Translations under genes and position numbers: made by a program | NCBI GenBank assembly: GCA_027627705.1 | Contig: CP091242.1 | Span: forward strand, 815,764-879,763 | Direction of reading: 5' to 3' | Length of the DNA stretch: 64,000 nt | DNA from: Hyphomonadaceae bacterium BL14 | GTDB taxonomy: Bacteria; Pseudomonadota; Alphaproteobacteria; Caulobacterales; Maricaulaceae | Shown: piece by piece, positions 34,414 through 43,708 of the stretch | How positions within the stretch are numbered: position 1 is the first letter of the stretch | Layout: the number at the start of each line of letters is the position of its first letter | The notes under the pieces: generated by a model | Database searches by the model: none | The model's input: the letters and a program-made list of their open reading frames with translations, nothing else | Told to the model about the DNA's origin: nothing

Positions 34414-35368
34414 GGCTCTCGCGCTTGACTCCGGTCAGGGTGAGCAAGGGTGCCGCCACAAAGATGGATGAATAGGTGCCGATCGCCACGCCCCAAATCA
34501 GGGCAAGGGCGAAAACCTCCAGCGCCGGTCCGCCAATGACCGCCATGGATATGATGGCGACGAGCGTGGTGCCCGACGTCAGGATGGTGCGCGACAAGGT
34601 TGCGTTGATCGCAAGGTCAAGCACTTCAGGCGTCGGCTTGCTTTTGAACTTGCGGAACATTTCACGGATGCGGTCATACACCACCACCGTGTCATTCATC
34701 GAATACCCCACAATGGTCAGGATCGCCGCAATGGTGGGCAGGTTGAACTCAAGCTGGGTGACAGCAAAAAAGCCAATGGTCAGCACCACGTCATGGATCA
34801 GCGCCACCACAGCCCCGACTGAATATTGCCACTCGAAGCGGAACCAGATGTAGAGCAGCATCAGCAAGAGCGCGACGATCACAGCGGTCGCGCCGGCCAC
34901 GACCAGCTCGCCAGACACCTGGGGCCCCACCACCTCGACGCTCAGGTATTGGACCGATGTCAGGCTCTCATTGAGCGTTGCCTGCACCACACGGCGCACA
35001 GCCTGCTGAGCCGCCTCGAAATCCTCGACCGGGGCCCCGGCCACCCGCTCGGCGGTTTCCACATCCACCATCGCGACGCGCACGAGCACGTCAGACGCGC
35101 TGCCAAACTCCTGCACCTGAACATCGCCCAGATTGAGGCCCGCCAGCGCTGCGCGGATCTGACCAAGATCGGAGGGCTCCGGCGCGGTCGTGAGGGCGAT
35201 TGACGTGCCGCCGCGAAAATCAATGCCGAGATTAAGCCCGAAGGTGAAGAAGGCGCCCACCGAGCCCAGGACCATCACGAGGGCCAGTGCGAAGGCGGCG
35301 ACCCGCATCCGGATAAACCGGAATTGCGTCTCTTCCGGGAGCAGGCGCACCAGAGGGAAAAAGTTCAT
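34385..35368 (-). CDS. secF: Protein translocase subunit SecF
   Basis: A 327-residue inner-membrane protein with six helices that uses the proton gradient to help SecYEG move proteins. Signatures: FTFGLNLGIDFRGGTSI near the N-terminus, a periplasmic domain at ~55-150, VGYSMNDTVVVYDRIREMFRK in the TM4-TM5 region, and LSRTILTSGTTL. It follows secD by 12 bp and overlaps the Mth938-like gene by 29 nt. Confidence 0.95.
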   Translation of the reverse strand: MNFFPLVRLLPEETQFRFIRMRVAAFALALVMVLGSVGAFFTFGLNLGIDFRGGTSIALTTAPEPSDLGQIRAALAGLNLGDVQVQEFGSASDVLVRVAMVDVETAERVAGAPVEDFEAAQQAVRRVVQATLNESLTSVQYLSVEVVGPQVSGELVVAGATAVIVALLLMLLYIWFRFEWQYSVGAVVALIHDVVLTIGFFAVTQLEFNLPTIAAILTIVGYSMNDTVVVYDRIREMFRKFKSKPTPEVLDLAINATLSRTILTSGTTLVAIISMAVIGGPALEVFALALIWGVAIGTYSSIFVAAPLLTLTGVKRESREEDAALAP

Positions 35369-35380
35369 GACGGGCCGCTC

Positions 35381-37012
35381 CTACATCGCCAGTTTTTTGG
35401 GCCGCGCAACCCGCAGCCAGGTCGCGATCAGCAAGCGAGACAGCACGAACGCCGTGAAAACAGAGGTGATGATCCCGATGCCCAGCGTCACCGCGAAGCC
35501 GCGCACCGGTCCCGCGCCCAGCATGTAGAGCACGGCGGCCGCGATGAAGGTCGTGATGTTGGCGTCCAGAATGGCCGAGAGGGCGTGGTTGTAGCCATTC
35601 TCGATCGAACTCGCGAGCGTGCGCCCGTTCTGCCATTCCTCGCGTATGCGTTCATAGATTAGCACGTTGGCATCCACCGCCATGCCGATCGTCAGCACGA
35701 TGCCTGCAATGCCCGGCAGGGTCAGCGTCGCCTGGAGCCCTGACAGAGCCCCCAGCAACAGGAAGATATTGGTGATCAGTGCCGCCGTGGAGACCACGCC
35801 GAAATAGCCATAAGCCAGCCACATGAACACGATCACCAGACCGAACCCGATGAGGATGGCGATCTGGCCCCGCTCGATGGAGTCTTGCCCCTGGCTGGCG
35901 CCGACCGTGCGCTCCTCGATCGGTGCCAGGCGTGCCGGCAGCGCGCCTGCCCCGATCATGGTGGCCAGGTCCGTGGCCGTGCGGACCGTGAAATTGCCCT
36001 GAATGATACCCGATCCGCCCAAGATGGCAGAGCGGATCACCGGCGCGGTGATGATAACGTCATCAAGCACCACAGCGAAGCGCCGCCCGATATTGGTCTG
36101 GGTGGCTTCGCCAAACGCACGCGCGCCGGACTGATTGAAGGTGAAGGCGACCACGGGCTGGCCGTTTTCGTCAAAGCTCTGACCGGCATTGGTGAGCTGC
36201 TCGCCCGTCACCAGGGCGCGGCGCTGAACCGCCAGGCAAGGCTCGTTGGGATCGTCAGTCGGATACACCACGATGCCCGGTGGTGTGCGGCCGCGGCAGT
36301 CAGGACCGACATCGACGCCCGTTTCCACCATGTGGAAGGTCATGCGCGCCGTCGTGCCGACCAGTTCAATGATGCGCTGCGGATCACTCTCTCCGGGCAC
36401 CTGGACAAGCACCCGGTCATCGCCCTGGCGTGCGATAATGGGCTCGGTCGTGCCCATGCCATCGATACGGCGGCGGATGATGGAGATGGATTGCTGCACC
36501 GTACGCTGGCGGATTGAGTCCAGCTCAGCATCAGTGATTTCGATCATGATGGTTCGCCCGTCCCCGGAATCACGAATGTTCAGGGTATTGGCCGTGCCCG
36601 CCTGGCCGCCGGCGGCGGTGACCCGCTCATTGATCTCGTCGAGGCGCTCAAGCGCCCGGCTCATGTCCGCCGGGTCCGTCAGCCGCACCACCACCTGGTT
36701 GTCGATGACAGCTGGCGGGGCCGACAGGATCGGCTGGGCGCGCCGGAACAGGGATCGCACATCGTCCTGAAGATTGTTCAGCCTGTCCTGGCGCACTTCA
36801 TCCAGATCGACCTGGAACACCAGATGCGAGCCGCCCTGGAGATCAAGGCCCAGATTGATGGTCTGGTTGGGCAGGAACGACCACGGTGCACTCGCCTGCC
36901 CGTCGCGGTCATACCGGACGGACTCCGGCACGAAGTTGGGCAGGGTGAACAAAAAGCCGACGAGGATGACGGCCAGGATCAGCACCGTCTTCCAGGGGGG
37001 GAAATACAGCAT
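35381..37012 (-). CDS. secD: Protein translocase subunit SecD
   Basis: A 543-residue partner of SecF. The N-terminal helix LILAVILVGFLFTLPNFVP is followed by GLDLQGGSHLVFQVD, the large periplasmic P1 domain (~60-330, with QVPGESDPQRIIELVG), and five more helices with MAVDANVLIYERIREEW. Proton-path acids in the last motif are present. In operon yajC-secD-secF with spacings of 54 and 12 bp. Confidence 0.95.
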   Translation of the reverse strand: MLYFPPWKTVLILAVILVGFLFTLPNFVPESVRYDRDGQASAPWSFLPNQTINLGLDLQGGSHLVFQVDLDEVRQDRLNNLQDDVRSLFRRAQPILSAPPAVIDNQVVVRLTDPADMSRALERLDEINERVTAAGGQAGTANTLNIRDSGDGRTIMIEITDAELDSIRQRTVQQSISIIRRRIDGMGTTEPIIARQGDDRVLVQVPGESDPQRIIELVGTTARMTFHMVETGVDVGPDCRGRTPPGIVVYPTDDPNEPCLAVQRRALVTGEQLTNAGQSFDENGQPVVAFTFNQSGARAFGEATQTNIGRRFAVVLDDVIITAPVIRSAILGGSGIIQGNFTVRTATDLATMIGAGALPARLAPIEERTVGASQGQDSIERGQIAILIGFGLVIVFMWLAYGYFGVVSTAALITNIFLLLGALSGLQATLTLPGIAGIVLTIGMAVDANVLIYERIREEWQNGRTLASSIENGYNHALSAILDANITTFIAAAVLYMLGAGPVRGFAVTLGIGIITSVFTAFVLSRLLIATWLRVARPKKLAM

Positions 37013-37066
37013 GGGCGTTCCGGTCTGACTGGCGCGGGAGCCGGTGATCAGCCCCGCGCGGCGCGC

Positions 37067-37516
37067 TTATTCGGACGGCGTATCGCCGGCGGGCTTGGCC
37101 GGGGCCTTGCGGGCGGCGGGTTTGCGCGCAGCGGGTTTCTTGGCGGCAGGTTTCGGCGCGGGCTTGGTCTCGCCGTCATCATCGTCTCCGGCGTCATTGG
37201 CCGGCTCGGTGCGGGTGCGCACCTGAGTGATCGTGCTCTTGATGACCTTGACCCGGACGCCCTCAGACAGCTCCAGCGTCGCTTCATCGTCGGTCAGGCG
37301 CGTCACCTTGCCGATCAGACCGCCGCCGCTGACCACTTCGTCACCCCGGCGCAGATTCGCGATCATCTCACGATGACGTTTCACCTGCTGCTGCTGGGGA
37401 CGCATGATGAGGAAGTAAAAGATGGCGATAAACGCCACAATCATCAGGAGCGTGCTGAGAAACTGAGAGCTTCCGCCTGCTGCGGCGATAAGGAAAGTGT
37501 CGGTCGCGACGGTCAT
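37067..37516 (-). CDS. yajC: YajC-family Sec accessory protein with Ala/Lys/Pro-rich tail
   Basis: A 149-residue protein. The N-terminal helix (LSTLLMIVAFIAIFYFLIMR) and the soluble core (QQQQVKRHREMIANLRRGDE, GKVTRLTDDEATLEL) are standard YajC. An acidic linker (DDDDGE) and ~35 residues of K/P/A repeats (PAAKKPAARKPAARKAPAK) follow. YajC is usually ~110 residues, so the tail is an addition, probably disordered and cationic at the inner-membrane surface. First gene of the yajC-secDF group. Confidence 0.92.
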   Translation of the reverse strand: MTVATDTFLIAAAGGSSQFLSTLLMIVAFIAIFYFLIMRPQQQQVKRHREMIANLRRGDEVVSGGGLIGKVTRLTDDEATLELSEGVRVKVIKSTITQVRTRTEPANDAGDDDDGETKPAPKPAAKKPAARKPAARKAPAKPAGDTPSE

Positions 37517-37602
37517 AAGCGCTCCACGGTTGAGGGGGATTGAACTGCGCCGCGACTATATCGGGGTGCGCCCGCGTTGCAACAAGGCCTGACGGCTGAT
37601 TT

Positions 37603-38523
37603 CTAACGCCTGGGCAATTGATCAATCGGATTGACCGGCGTCACTCCGCGGCGAATCTCGAAATGCAGCACCGGCCCCTCGCCAGGCCCGGCTCCGCCCG
37701 CGTCCGCGATATGGTCGCCAGCATTCACCCGCTGGCCCTGCTGCACCCGCAAGACAGAGTTGAGCCCATAGGCGGTCACCCAGCGGTCCTCATGACGGAT
37801 CAGCACCAGCTCGCCATAGCCCTGCAGTTCATTGCCGGCGTAAACGACTTCCCCGGCTGCCGCGGCGCGCACCGGTTCACCGACACGCGCCGAAATCCGG
37901 ATGCCGTCGAGGCGCCGGCCAGACGTGTTGCCGAACTGCGCCACGACCGGTCCCTGGAGGGGCCACACGAATGCCGGTGCCGTGGCGCTCGCCGGCGGCG
38001 GGGGTGGAGGTGGTGGCGGCGGACTGGCCGTGACAGGCGGCCGCGCAACCGTGCCGCCGCCCGTGGTCTGGCGCGGCGGGGCCTCCGCGACCGCCTGACG
38101 CGGCGCGCCGGATACCCGCAATTCCTGCCCGGGATGAATGGTCGTGTTTTCGCTGATACCGTTGAGCCGGGCGAGCTCCCGCGTGCTCATGCCGTGATTG
38201 AGGGCAATCCGGTACAGATTGTCGCCGCGCCGCACTCTGTAGACCGACGGGCCGGGGATACGCAGCGTCTGACCCGCTCGCAAGGTGTACGGCGACGAGA
38301 GGCCGTTCTCGGCTGCCAGCGCCTGGATTGTGGAGCCACATCTCACGGCAATTGCGCTGAGCGTGTCGCCGCGCTGCACGGTCACGGAACGTCCGCAGGA
38401 CGCCGCAGGCGGGCTGGACAGATCGCCATGGTCAATGGGTGCCGGCGCGCGCGGGGCGGTTCCGCACGCGCCAAGCGCCAACACCACACTTCCAAGCAAC
38501 AGGCGCCGGGCGCTCTGACGCAT
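37603..38523 (-). CDS. NlpD-like lipoprotein: two LysM domains plus degenerate M23 domain
   Basis: A 306-residue lipoprotein (lipobox LALGAC, Cys20). LysM repeats at ~46-90 (VTVQRGDTLSAIAVRCGST) and ~94-138 (YRVRRGDNLYRIALNHGMS) bind peptidoglycan. A run of nine prolines (168-176) leads to an M23/LytM domain (~184-300). The first metal ligand region reads GRRLDGI and the usual YAH reads AYGLNS, so zinc ligands are lost; only LHFEIR is conserved. As in E. coli NlpD, it would activate an amidase at division rather than cut peptidoglycan. The ATG at 38523 fits the signal peptide. Confidence 0.85.
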   Translation of the reverse strand: MRQSARRLLLGSVVLALGACGTAPRAPAPIDHGDLSSPPAASCGRSVTVQRGDTLSAIAVRCGSTIQALAAENGLSSPYTLRAGQTLRIPGPSVYRVRRGDNLYRIALNHGMSTRELARLNGISENTTIHPGQELRVSGAPRQAVAEAPPRQTTGGGTVARPPVTASPPPPPPPPPPASATAPAFVWPLQGPVVAQFGNTSGRRLDGIRISARVGEPVRAAAAGEVVYAGNELQGYGELVLIRHEDRWVTAYGLNSVLRVQQGQRVNAGDHIADAGGAGPGEGPVLHFEIRRGVTPVNPIDQLPRR

Positions 38524-38593
38524 GGCTGGAAACCCTCGCCAATGATCCATAGTCACACGCGATCATGACGCGGGAGCGTTAACCGCGCGTTGA

Positions 38594-39010
38594 CTAATAG
38601 TTCGTTTCTCCGCCCGCCGCAGCGGCCGGTTCCACGCGCTCGAACACACCAAGCCCGCAGGCACCCGCCTCCATGCGTGACCCGGTATCAATGACGCGGA
38701 CGATCTCGCCCCGGCACAGCTGGCTGCCTGACACCTGATACTGGAGATAATTGAACGAGCTGGCCGCACCGTGGCAGCCGCGGCTGACCTGGTTGATATA
38801 CGTGCCGCCGCCGCGCATCGTCACCAGCCACCGCGTATCATCAATGGGCGTGATGCTCCGGATACGGGTTGTCGACAGGCAGGTGGTGGTCTCGCCGGTC
38901 GCTGTGAACTCCGCCAGACGCGCTTCGGCGCGCTCCTCTGCGGTCTGCCCGAGGGCGGCGGCACTGACACCGGCAGACAGGATGGCGGCGCAAATCAGAT
39001 GCTTGATCAT
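38594..39010 (-). CDS. Secreted protein resembling DUF6491
   Basis: A 138-residue exported protein with signal peptide ~1-22 (AAALGQ cleavage). The mature part has the DUF6491-like spacing: CLSTTRIRSITPIDDTRW, GGTYINQVSRGC, SGSQLCRGEIVRV and GACGLGVFERV, i.e. four Cys in two likely disulfides. Family function is unknown. GAGGAG lies upstream of the ATG at 39010. It stands alone between the NlpD-like gene and the divergent pentapeptide pair. Confidence 0.65.
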   Translation of the reverse strand: MIKHLICAAILSAGVSAAALGQTAEERAEARLAEFTATGETTTCLSTTRIRSITPIDDTRWLVTMRGGGTYINQVSRGCHGAASSFNYLQYQVSGSQLCRGEIVRVIDTGSRMEAGACGLGVFERVEPAAAAGGETNY

Positions 39011-39202
39011 AGCGGTCTCCTCAACGTTCGCGCCGATGCAAAGCCATCGTCGCGTGAGCTGATGATAGCATTGTTTCGCGCCATTTCCTCCCGGCGAGTT
39101 TCGATACCTGATTAATTCCCACTCAGATTGCTTTCATGCCGGAGCGCAGGGGGCGGCATGAACGTTGCGGTCAATTGCACATCGCCCTGATCCATTGCGG
39201 AA

Positions 39203-39724
39203 ATGCGCACCATGATGAAACACCTCATCGTTCCCATCGCTCTCGCCGTGTTAGCCAGCGCCAGCGCAGCAGCCCAGAACCCTGGCCAGATCGCACGCGC
39301 GCAATCCGGAGCTGATTGCCCCGGCTGCAATCTGTTCCAGGCCGATTTGTCCTATCGCGCCCTCGACCGCGCAGATTTCTCTCGCGCCCGGCTGCGTCAG
39401 GCCGATCTGAGCCTGTCGACCTTCAATGACGCCCGCTTCGACGGTGCCGACCTGGTGACAGCCAATCTGTTCGCGGCGCGTTTCACCGGTGCCAGCTTCA
39501 TGAATGCCGATCTCAGCCGCGCGACCCTGGTCGGGGCTCATTTCGGCGGCGCCAATCTGGCTGGTGCGCGCCTGGACGGAGCGAATATGTCCGGGGCCGA
39601 GCTGGCCGGGGCCCGCGGCCTGACGCAAGCGCAACTCGCTGCCGCGTGCGGCGACGCCGCCACCACCCTGCCCGCTGGATTGAGCACGCCGCCGTGCCGC
39701 ATGACCGGCCTTACTGCGAATTAA
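39203..39724 (+). CDS. Secreted pentapeptide-repeat protein 1
   Basis: A 173-residue protein with a signal peptide (~1-24, ending SASAAAQ), then DCPGC and about 20 pentapeptide repeats A-[D/N]-L-x-x (ADLSYRALDRADFSRARLRQ onward, ~45-140). These fold as a right-handed square beta-helix. After the repeats comes a tail ACGDAATTLPAGLSTPPC. The same N-terminal CxxC and C-terminal Cys motif recur in the next gene. Export argues against a gyrase-protecting role such as Qnr. Starts at 39212 or 39215 are also possible. Function unknown. Confidence 0.82.
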   Translation: MRTMMKHLIVPIALAVLASASAAAQNPGQIARAQSGADCPGCNLFQADLSYRALDRADFSRARLRQADLSLSTFNDARFDGADLVTANLFAARFTGASFMNADLSRATLVGAHFGGANLAGARLDGANMSGAELAGARGLTQAQLAAACGDAATTLPAGLSTPPCRMTGLTAN

Positions 39725-39761
39725 GTCGCGTCCTACGCCTGTGCGCGCTAGCGTTGGCGCT

Positions 39762-40904
39762 ATGATCCTGCGTGTCTCACTCGCCATCACGTGCGCCTTT
39801 TTTGTTGCCGCGACCCAGGCCGCGGCGCAGGAGCCCCATCGTCGGCTCGTGATCAGCGGCGACTGCTTGCAGTGCGACTTTGCGGGCAAGAATCTTGCGG
39901 GCATTCATATTCTGGGCGGGGATTTTTCCGGGACGACTCTGGCCGGAGCTGAAATGCTTGGGGCACGGATCCTGGACGTCCGGCTGGAGGGTGCCGATCT
40001 GTCGGGCGTCTCGCTGGCCGAGGCACACCTGGCCGACACCTCGCTTGAAGCGGCCTCACTGACCGGTGCCCGGCTGGACCGGGCGCGCCTGCACCGGGTC
40101 AATCTTCAAAATACCCGTATGGACGGGAGCCGGCTGGACGGCGCAGTCATGCTGCTGACCGACCTGTCAGGTGCCCGGCTGCGCGAGGCCAGCGCGGTCG
40201 GGGCGGTCTTGCGCCAGACCAGTCTCGAACGCGTCGATGCCCGTGAGGCGAATCTGAGCGGTGCCCATATTGTATCAGGCCGCCTGGGCGGCGCTGATCT
40301 GCGCGGCGCGATCATGACCGACATGATTATCGAAAATTCCGATCTGACAGGCGTCGATTTGCGCAGTGCCAGCCTGACTGGCGCGCGCTTTATCGCCGTC
40401 AACCTTTCCGGTGCCGATTTTCGGGGCGCTGAGGGTATGGATGCAACAACCTTCCGCCTGGCTTGTGGCGATGACCAGACACGCCTGCCGGATGCCACGG
40501 CACTGCCTTCGTGCAGTGAGCCCATTCAGATAGCCCGCTATGTCACGGCGCAGCGCTCGGGCCGGTTGTCTGGCGACCAGCGAGCCCGGATGCATGATGT
40601 GCGCACGGCACTCGAGCAGGCGCTGGCCGAATCCGAGCGCGCCTTCATGTCGCGCCACCATGCGCCGTCCGAAGCCTTCGAGGCCGCCCGTCAGGGCCTG
40701 CGCGCTGCCGCCGAGGCCATGGCCGCCGCCGAGCTGGATGCCGAACAGACCACTTGGCGCTTTGAAATGCGCCGGTCGGAAATCGGCGAGCCGCTGCGCG
40801 TCATGATCGAACAGTCGGCCACACCCCGGCGCTCAGCCTTGACGGCGGAGCCGGTGCGCCCCGCCCAGCCGCCCGAGCCGCGCCGGGACCGGCCGGACCG
40901 CTAG
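39762..40904 (+). CDS. Secreted pentapeptide-repeat protein 2 with helical C-terminal domain
   Basis: A 380-residue protein with signal peptide (MILRVSLAITCAFFVAATQA). It then has DCLQC, ~38 pentapeptide repeats (~30-225, e.g. ADLSGVSLAEAHLADTSLEA), and the tail ACGDDQTRLPDATALPSC shared with its neighbour. An extra ~130 residues follow, helical and charged (QRARMHDVRTALEQALAESE), ending Pro/Arg-rich. Tandem duplication with the previous gene is likely. The ATG at 39762 is preferred to a GTG at 39741 because it begins the signal peptide. Substrate or partner unknown. Confidence 0.82.
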   Translation: MILRVSLAITCAFFVAATQAAAQEPHRRLVISGDCLQCDFAGKNLAGIHILGGDFSGTTLAGAEMLGARILDVRLEGADLSGVSLAEAHLADTSLEAASLTGARLDRARLHRVNLQNTRMDGSRLDGAVMLLTDLSGARLREASAVGAVLRQTSLERVDAREANLSGAHIVSGRLGGADLRGAIMTDMIIENSDLTGVDLRSASLTGARFIAVNLSGADFRGAEGMDATTFRLACGDDQTRLPDATALPSCSEPIQIARYVTAQRSGRLSGDQRARMHDVRTALEQALAESERAFMSRHHAPSEAFEAARQGLRAAAEAMAAAELDAEQTTWRFEMRRSEIGEPLRVMIEQSATPRRSALTAEPVRPAQPPEPRRDRPDR

Positions 40905-40941
40905 CGCGCAACCGGCCTGCCCAGGGCATTCCCGATCTGTT

Positions 40942-42756
40942 TCAGGCCTTCTTCGGCTCCGGTGCCACCGTGCGCAGGTGCAGTTCGCGCAGCTGGCGCA
41001 GTTCTGGCTCGGCGGGCGCATTCATCATCAGATCGCGCGCCTGCTGGTCTTTGGGGAACATCACCACTTCGCGCAGATTCTCCACGCCCGCCAGCAGCAT
41101 CACGATGCGGTCCACGCCCGGCGCGATCCCGCCATGGGGCGGTGCGCCGCAGCGGAAGGCGTTGAGCATGCCGCCAAACGCCGTCTCGACAGTTTCGGGG
41201 CCGTAGCCGGCGAACTCGAAGGCTTTCAGCATCACGTCCGGGCGGTGGTTCCGGATGGCGCCGGAGGAAAGCTCCACGCCGTTGCACACAATGTCGTACT
41301 GCCAGGCGTTCAGGCCCAGCAGCGTCTCGTGATCGTCCGGCCTGAGCGCCATGAAGGCGTCGGCGTCCATTTGCGGCATGGAGAACGGGTTGTGGGAGAA
41401 TTCCACCTTCTTGTTCTCCTCGTCCCACTCATACATCGGGAAATCGATGATCCAGCAGAATTTGAAGACATTCTCCTCAAACAGGCCCAGCTCGCGCCCG
41501 ACCACGTCGCGCGCCTTGCCCGCAAAGCTGTAGAACGCCTTGGGGTCACCTGCTGCAAAAAACACCGCATCGCCCGCTTCCAGGCCCAGCTGGGTGCGGA
41601 TGGCGTCGGTGCGCTCGGGACCAATATTCTTGGCGATGGGGCCGGCCCCCTCGAGCGCACCGGCCTCCTCGCGCCAGAAGATATAGCCGAGCCCCGGCTG
41701 ACCTTCTTTCTGTGCCCAGGCATTCATCCGGTCGCAGAAGGCGCGGCTGCCGCCGGAGCTGGCCGGGATCGCCCAGACTTCCACTTTCGGGTTCTTCTCG
41801 ATCATGCCGGCGAACACCTTGAAGCCGGACCCGGCGAAGTGCTCGGTGACCGCCTGCATGCGGATAGGGTTGCGCAGATCGGGCTTGTCCGACCCATAGG
41901 AGCGGATCGCCTCGGCATAGGGAATGCGCGCGAACGCCTCGTCGGGGACATGGCGGTCACCAGCGAATTCCTGGAACACGCCGTGGAGCACAGGCTCTAT
42001 GGCGTTGAACACGTCTTCCTGGGTAACGAAGCTCATTTCCATGTCGAGCTGATAGAACTCACCCGGCGCGCGGTCGGCGCGCGCGTCCTCGTCGCGGAAG
42101 CACGGTGCGATCTGAAAATACCGGTCAAAGCCCGAGACCATGATCAGCTGCTTGAACTGCTGGGGTGCCTGGGGCAGTGCGTAGAACTTGCCCGGATGCA
42201 GGCGCGACGGCACCAGGAAGTCGCGCGCACCCTCCGGCGAGGACGCGGTCAGGATCGGGGTCTGGTACTCGGTAAAGCCCTGATCGACCATGCGGCGGCG
42301 CAAAGAGTCGATGATCTTGCTACGCAGCACGATGCGCTTGTGCAGGCTGTCGCGGCGCAGATCGACATAGCGGTGCTTCAGGCGCACCTCCTCGGACCAG
42401 TCAGGCTCACCGAACACCGGCAGGGGCAATTCCTCGGCGGCTGACAGCACCTGCACGTCGGTGACCCGCAGTTCGACTTCACCTGTGGGCAGACCAGCGT
42501 TCACCGTGTCGCCGGTACGCGCCACCACCTCGCCTGTGACGCACACCACGCTCTCTACCCGCAGGCGCTCCAGCGTGGCGAAATGGGTGTTGTCCGGCTC
42601 CAGCACGCACTGGGTCAGGCCATAGTGATCGCGCAAGTCCACGAACAACAGCCCGCCATGGTCGCGCTTGCGATGGATCCAGCCGGACAGGCGCGCGGTC
42701 TGGCCGACATCGGCCTTGCGCAGGGCGCCGCAAGTATGAGTGCGATAGGCGTGCAT
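40942..42756 (-). CDS. aspS: Aspartyl-tRNA synthetase (bacterial type)
   Basis: A 604-residue class II synthetase. The OB-fold anticodon domain is at the start ([20 protein letters not shown]). Motif 2 reads [19 protein letters not shown]. The bacterial GAD insertion is at ~290-420. Motif 3 reads [14 protein letters not shown]. In many alphaproteobacteria this enzyme is non-discriminating and also charges tRNA-Asn; which applies here is not determined. Confidence 0.95.
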   Translation of the reverse strand: MHAYRTHTCGALRKADVGQTARLSGWIHRKRDHGGLLFVDLRDHYGLTQCVLEPDNTHFATLERLRVESVVCVTGEVVARTGDTVNAGLPTGEVELRVTDVQVLSAAEELPLPVFGEPDWSEEVRLKHRYVDLRRDSLHKRIVLRSKIIDSLRRRMVDQGFTEYQTPILTASSPEGARDFLVPSRLHPGKFYALPQAPQQFKQLIMVSGFDRYFQIAPCFRDEDARADRAPGEFYQLDMEMSFVTQEDVFNAIEPVLHGVFQEFAGDRHVPDEAFARIPYAEAIRSYGSDKPDLRNPIRMQAVTEHFAGSGFKVFAGMIEKNPKVEVWAIPASSGGSRAFCDRMNAWAQKEGQPGLGYIFWREEAGALEGAGPIAKNIGPERTDAIRTQLGLEAGDAVFFAAGDPKAFYSFAGKARDVVGRELGLFEENVFKFCWIIDFPMYEWDEENKKVEFSHNPFSMPQMDADAFMALRPDDHETLLGLNAWQYDIVCNGVELSSGAIRNHRPDVMLKAFEFAGYGPETVETAFGGMLNAFRCGAPPHGGIAPGVDRIVMLLAGVENLREVVMFPKDQQARDLMMNAPAEPELRQLRELHLRTVAPEPKKA

Positions 42757-42894
42757 GGCGTGATGATCCGATCCGGAGTGGCGGGAGTGACGTGCAGGCA
42801 GGCGAGCGCGGGTTTTGGCGGCGCCTGCGCGCGCTTGTCAAGGAAGGCGCCGCCGTCTTGTGAAGCGGCAAGAACCTCTCCAGCATGCGCAGCC

Positions 42895-43617
42895 ATGCGT
42901 GCACACATCTTCAACGCCGGTTTCTGGGCTCTGTCAGCCCTTGCGGTGCTCCTCTTCTCGCCTGTCCTGCTGCTGCCCGGCCGGGGCGGCGTGGCCTTCG
43001 CCATTCACTGGCATGCGCGCGCGTTTCGGCTGTGGCTGAAGGCCTGCGGCGTCAGCGTGGAGTATCGCGGGCTGCACCACGTGCCTGCCATCCCCGCCCC
43101 GGTCTTCGCAGCCAAGCACCAGAGCTGGGGCGACGGACTCTTGCAGGTCGCGCGTGATTCTGAGCTCGCCTATGTCATCGGCGACCACATGCTCGCCTTC
43201 CCCCTGGCGGGGCGGTATCTGCAGAAAGCCGGCGCGGTCGTGGTGGACGCGAGCGCCGGCGGGCGCCGCGCGCCGGGTGCATTCGAAGCCGGCGTGGAGC
43301 GCCTGGCGCGCGAGGGGCGCGCCGCGTTGATCTTTCCCGAAGGCGGCATTGCCGAGGTCGGGACGCGCCTGCGCTACCGCAAGGGTGTGCACAAACTCGC
43401 GCGCGCCCTGGACCGCCAGGTGATTCCCGTGGCGACCAATCTGGGATGCTTCTGGCCGCGGAAGGACTGGACGCTGACGCCCGGCAAGGCAGTGGTTGAA
43501 TTTATGGCCCCCATGGCCCCCGGCGATGACGCCATCGCTTTCGTCAAGCGGATTGAGGACGTGATCGAGACCCGAACACGCGCGCTTGAGGCCGAAGCAC
43601 GCCGCGCAACGTGGTGA
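42895..43617 (+). CDS. PlsC-like 1-acylglycerol-3-phosphate acyltransferase (first copy)
   Basis: A 240-residue membrane enzyme that adds the second acyl chain to lysophosphatidate in phospholipid synthesis. N-terminal helix ~8-30. Catalytic HX4D is KHQSWGD with VFAAKHQSWGDGLLQ. The substrate motif is IFPEGGIAEVGTRLRYRKG, and PVATNLGCFWPRK resembles motif IV. The start at 42895 follows the hydrophobic N-terminus; an ATG ten bases upstream is out of frame. It is followed by a TetR gene and a second PlsC-like gene, and its stop abuts the first operator palindrome. Confidence 0.85.
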   Translation: MRAHIFNAGFWALSALAVLLFSPVLLLPGRGGVAFAIHWHARAFRLWLKACGVSVEYRGLHHVPAIPAPVFAAKHQSWGDGLLQVARDSELAYVIGDHMLAFPLAGRYLQKAGAVVVDASAGGRRAPGAFEAGVERLAREGRAALIFPEGGIAEVGTRLRYRKGVHKLARALDRQVIPVATNLGCFWPRKDWTLTPGKAVVEFMAPMAPGDDAIAFVKRIEDVIETRTRALEAEARRATW

Positions 43618-43633
43618 ATGAGCGCTCACTCAT
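43618..43633. promoter_or_regulatory. TetR operator candidate, upstream copy
   Basis: ATGAGCGCTCACTCAT, a near-palindrome sharing GCTCACTCAT with the copy at 43670-43689. It lies just upstream of the -35 box of the TetR gene, directly after the PlsC stop codon. Confidence 0.6.
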
Positions 43634-43640
43634 TTTTCTA

Positions 43641-43669
43641 TTGACCGGCCGGTTTTGTCTCGATATTGA
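43641..43669 (+). promoter_or_regulatory. Candidate promoter of the TetR gene
   Basis: TTGACC (43641-43646), a 17-bp gap, and TATTGA (43664-43669). It sits between the two operator copies, so a bound repressor would cover both ends. Confidence 0.5.
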
Positions 43670-43689
43670 ATGAGTGAACGCTCACTCAT
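43670..43689. promoter_or_regulatory. TetR operator candidate, downstream copy
   Basis: ATGAGTGAACGCTCACTCAT, a 20-bp palindrome with only a central mismatch, placed directly after the -10 box. In-frame ATGs at 43670 and 43688 fall inside it, which favours 43709 as the true start. Confidence 0.65.
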
Positions 43690-43708
43690 GCGCCCAGCGA
43701 GGCCAAAC

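Noticed and set aside
40978..42444. 488-residue plus-strand frame opposite aspS
   Set aside because: Antisense to a clear class II synthetase.
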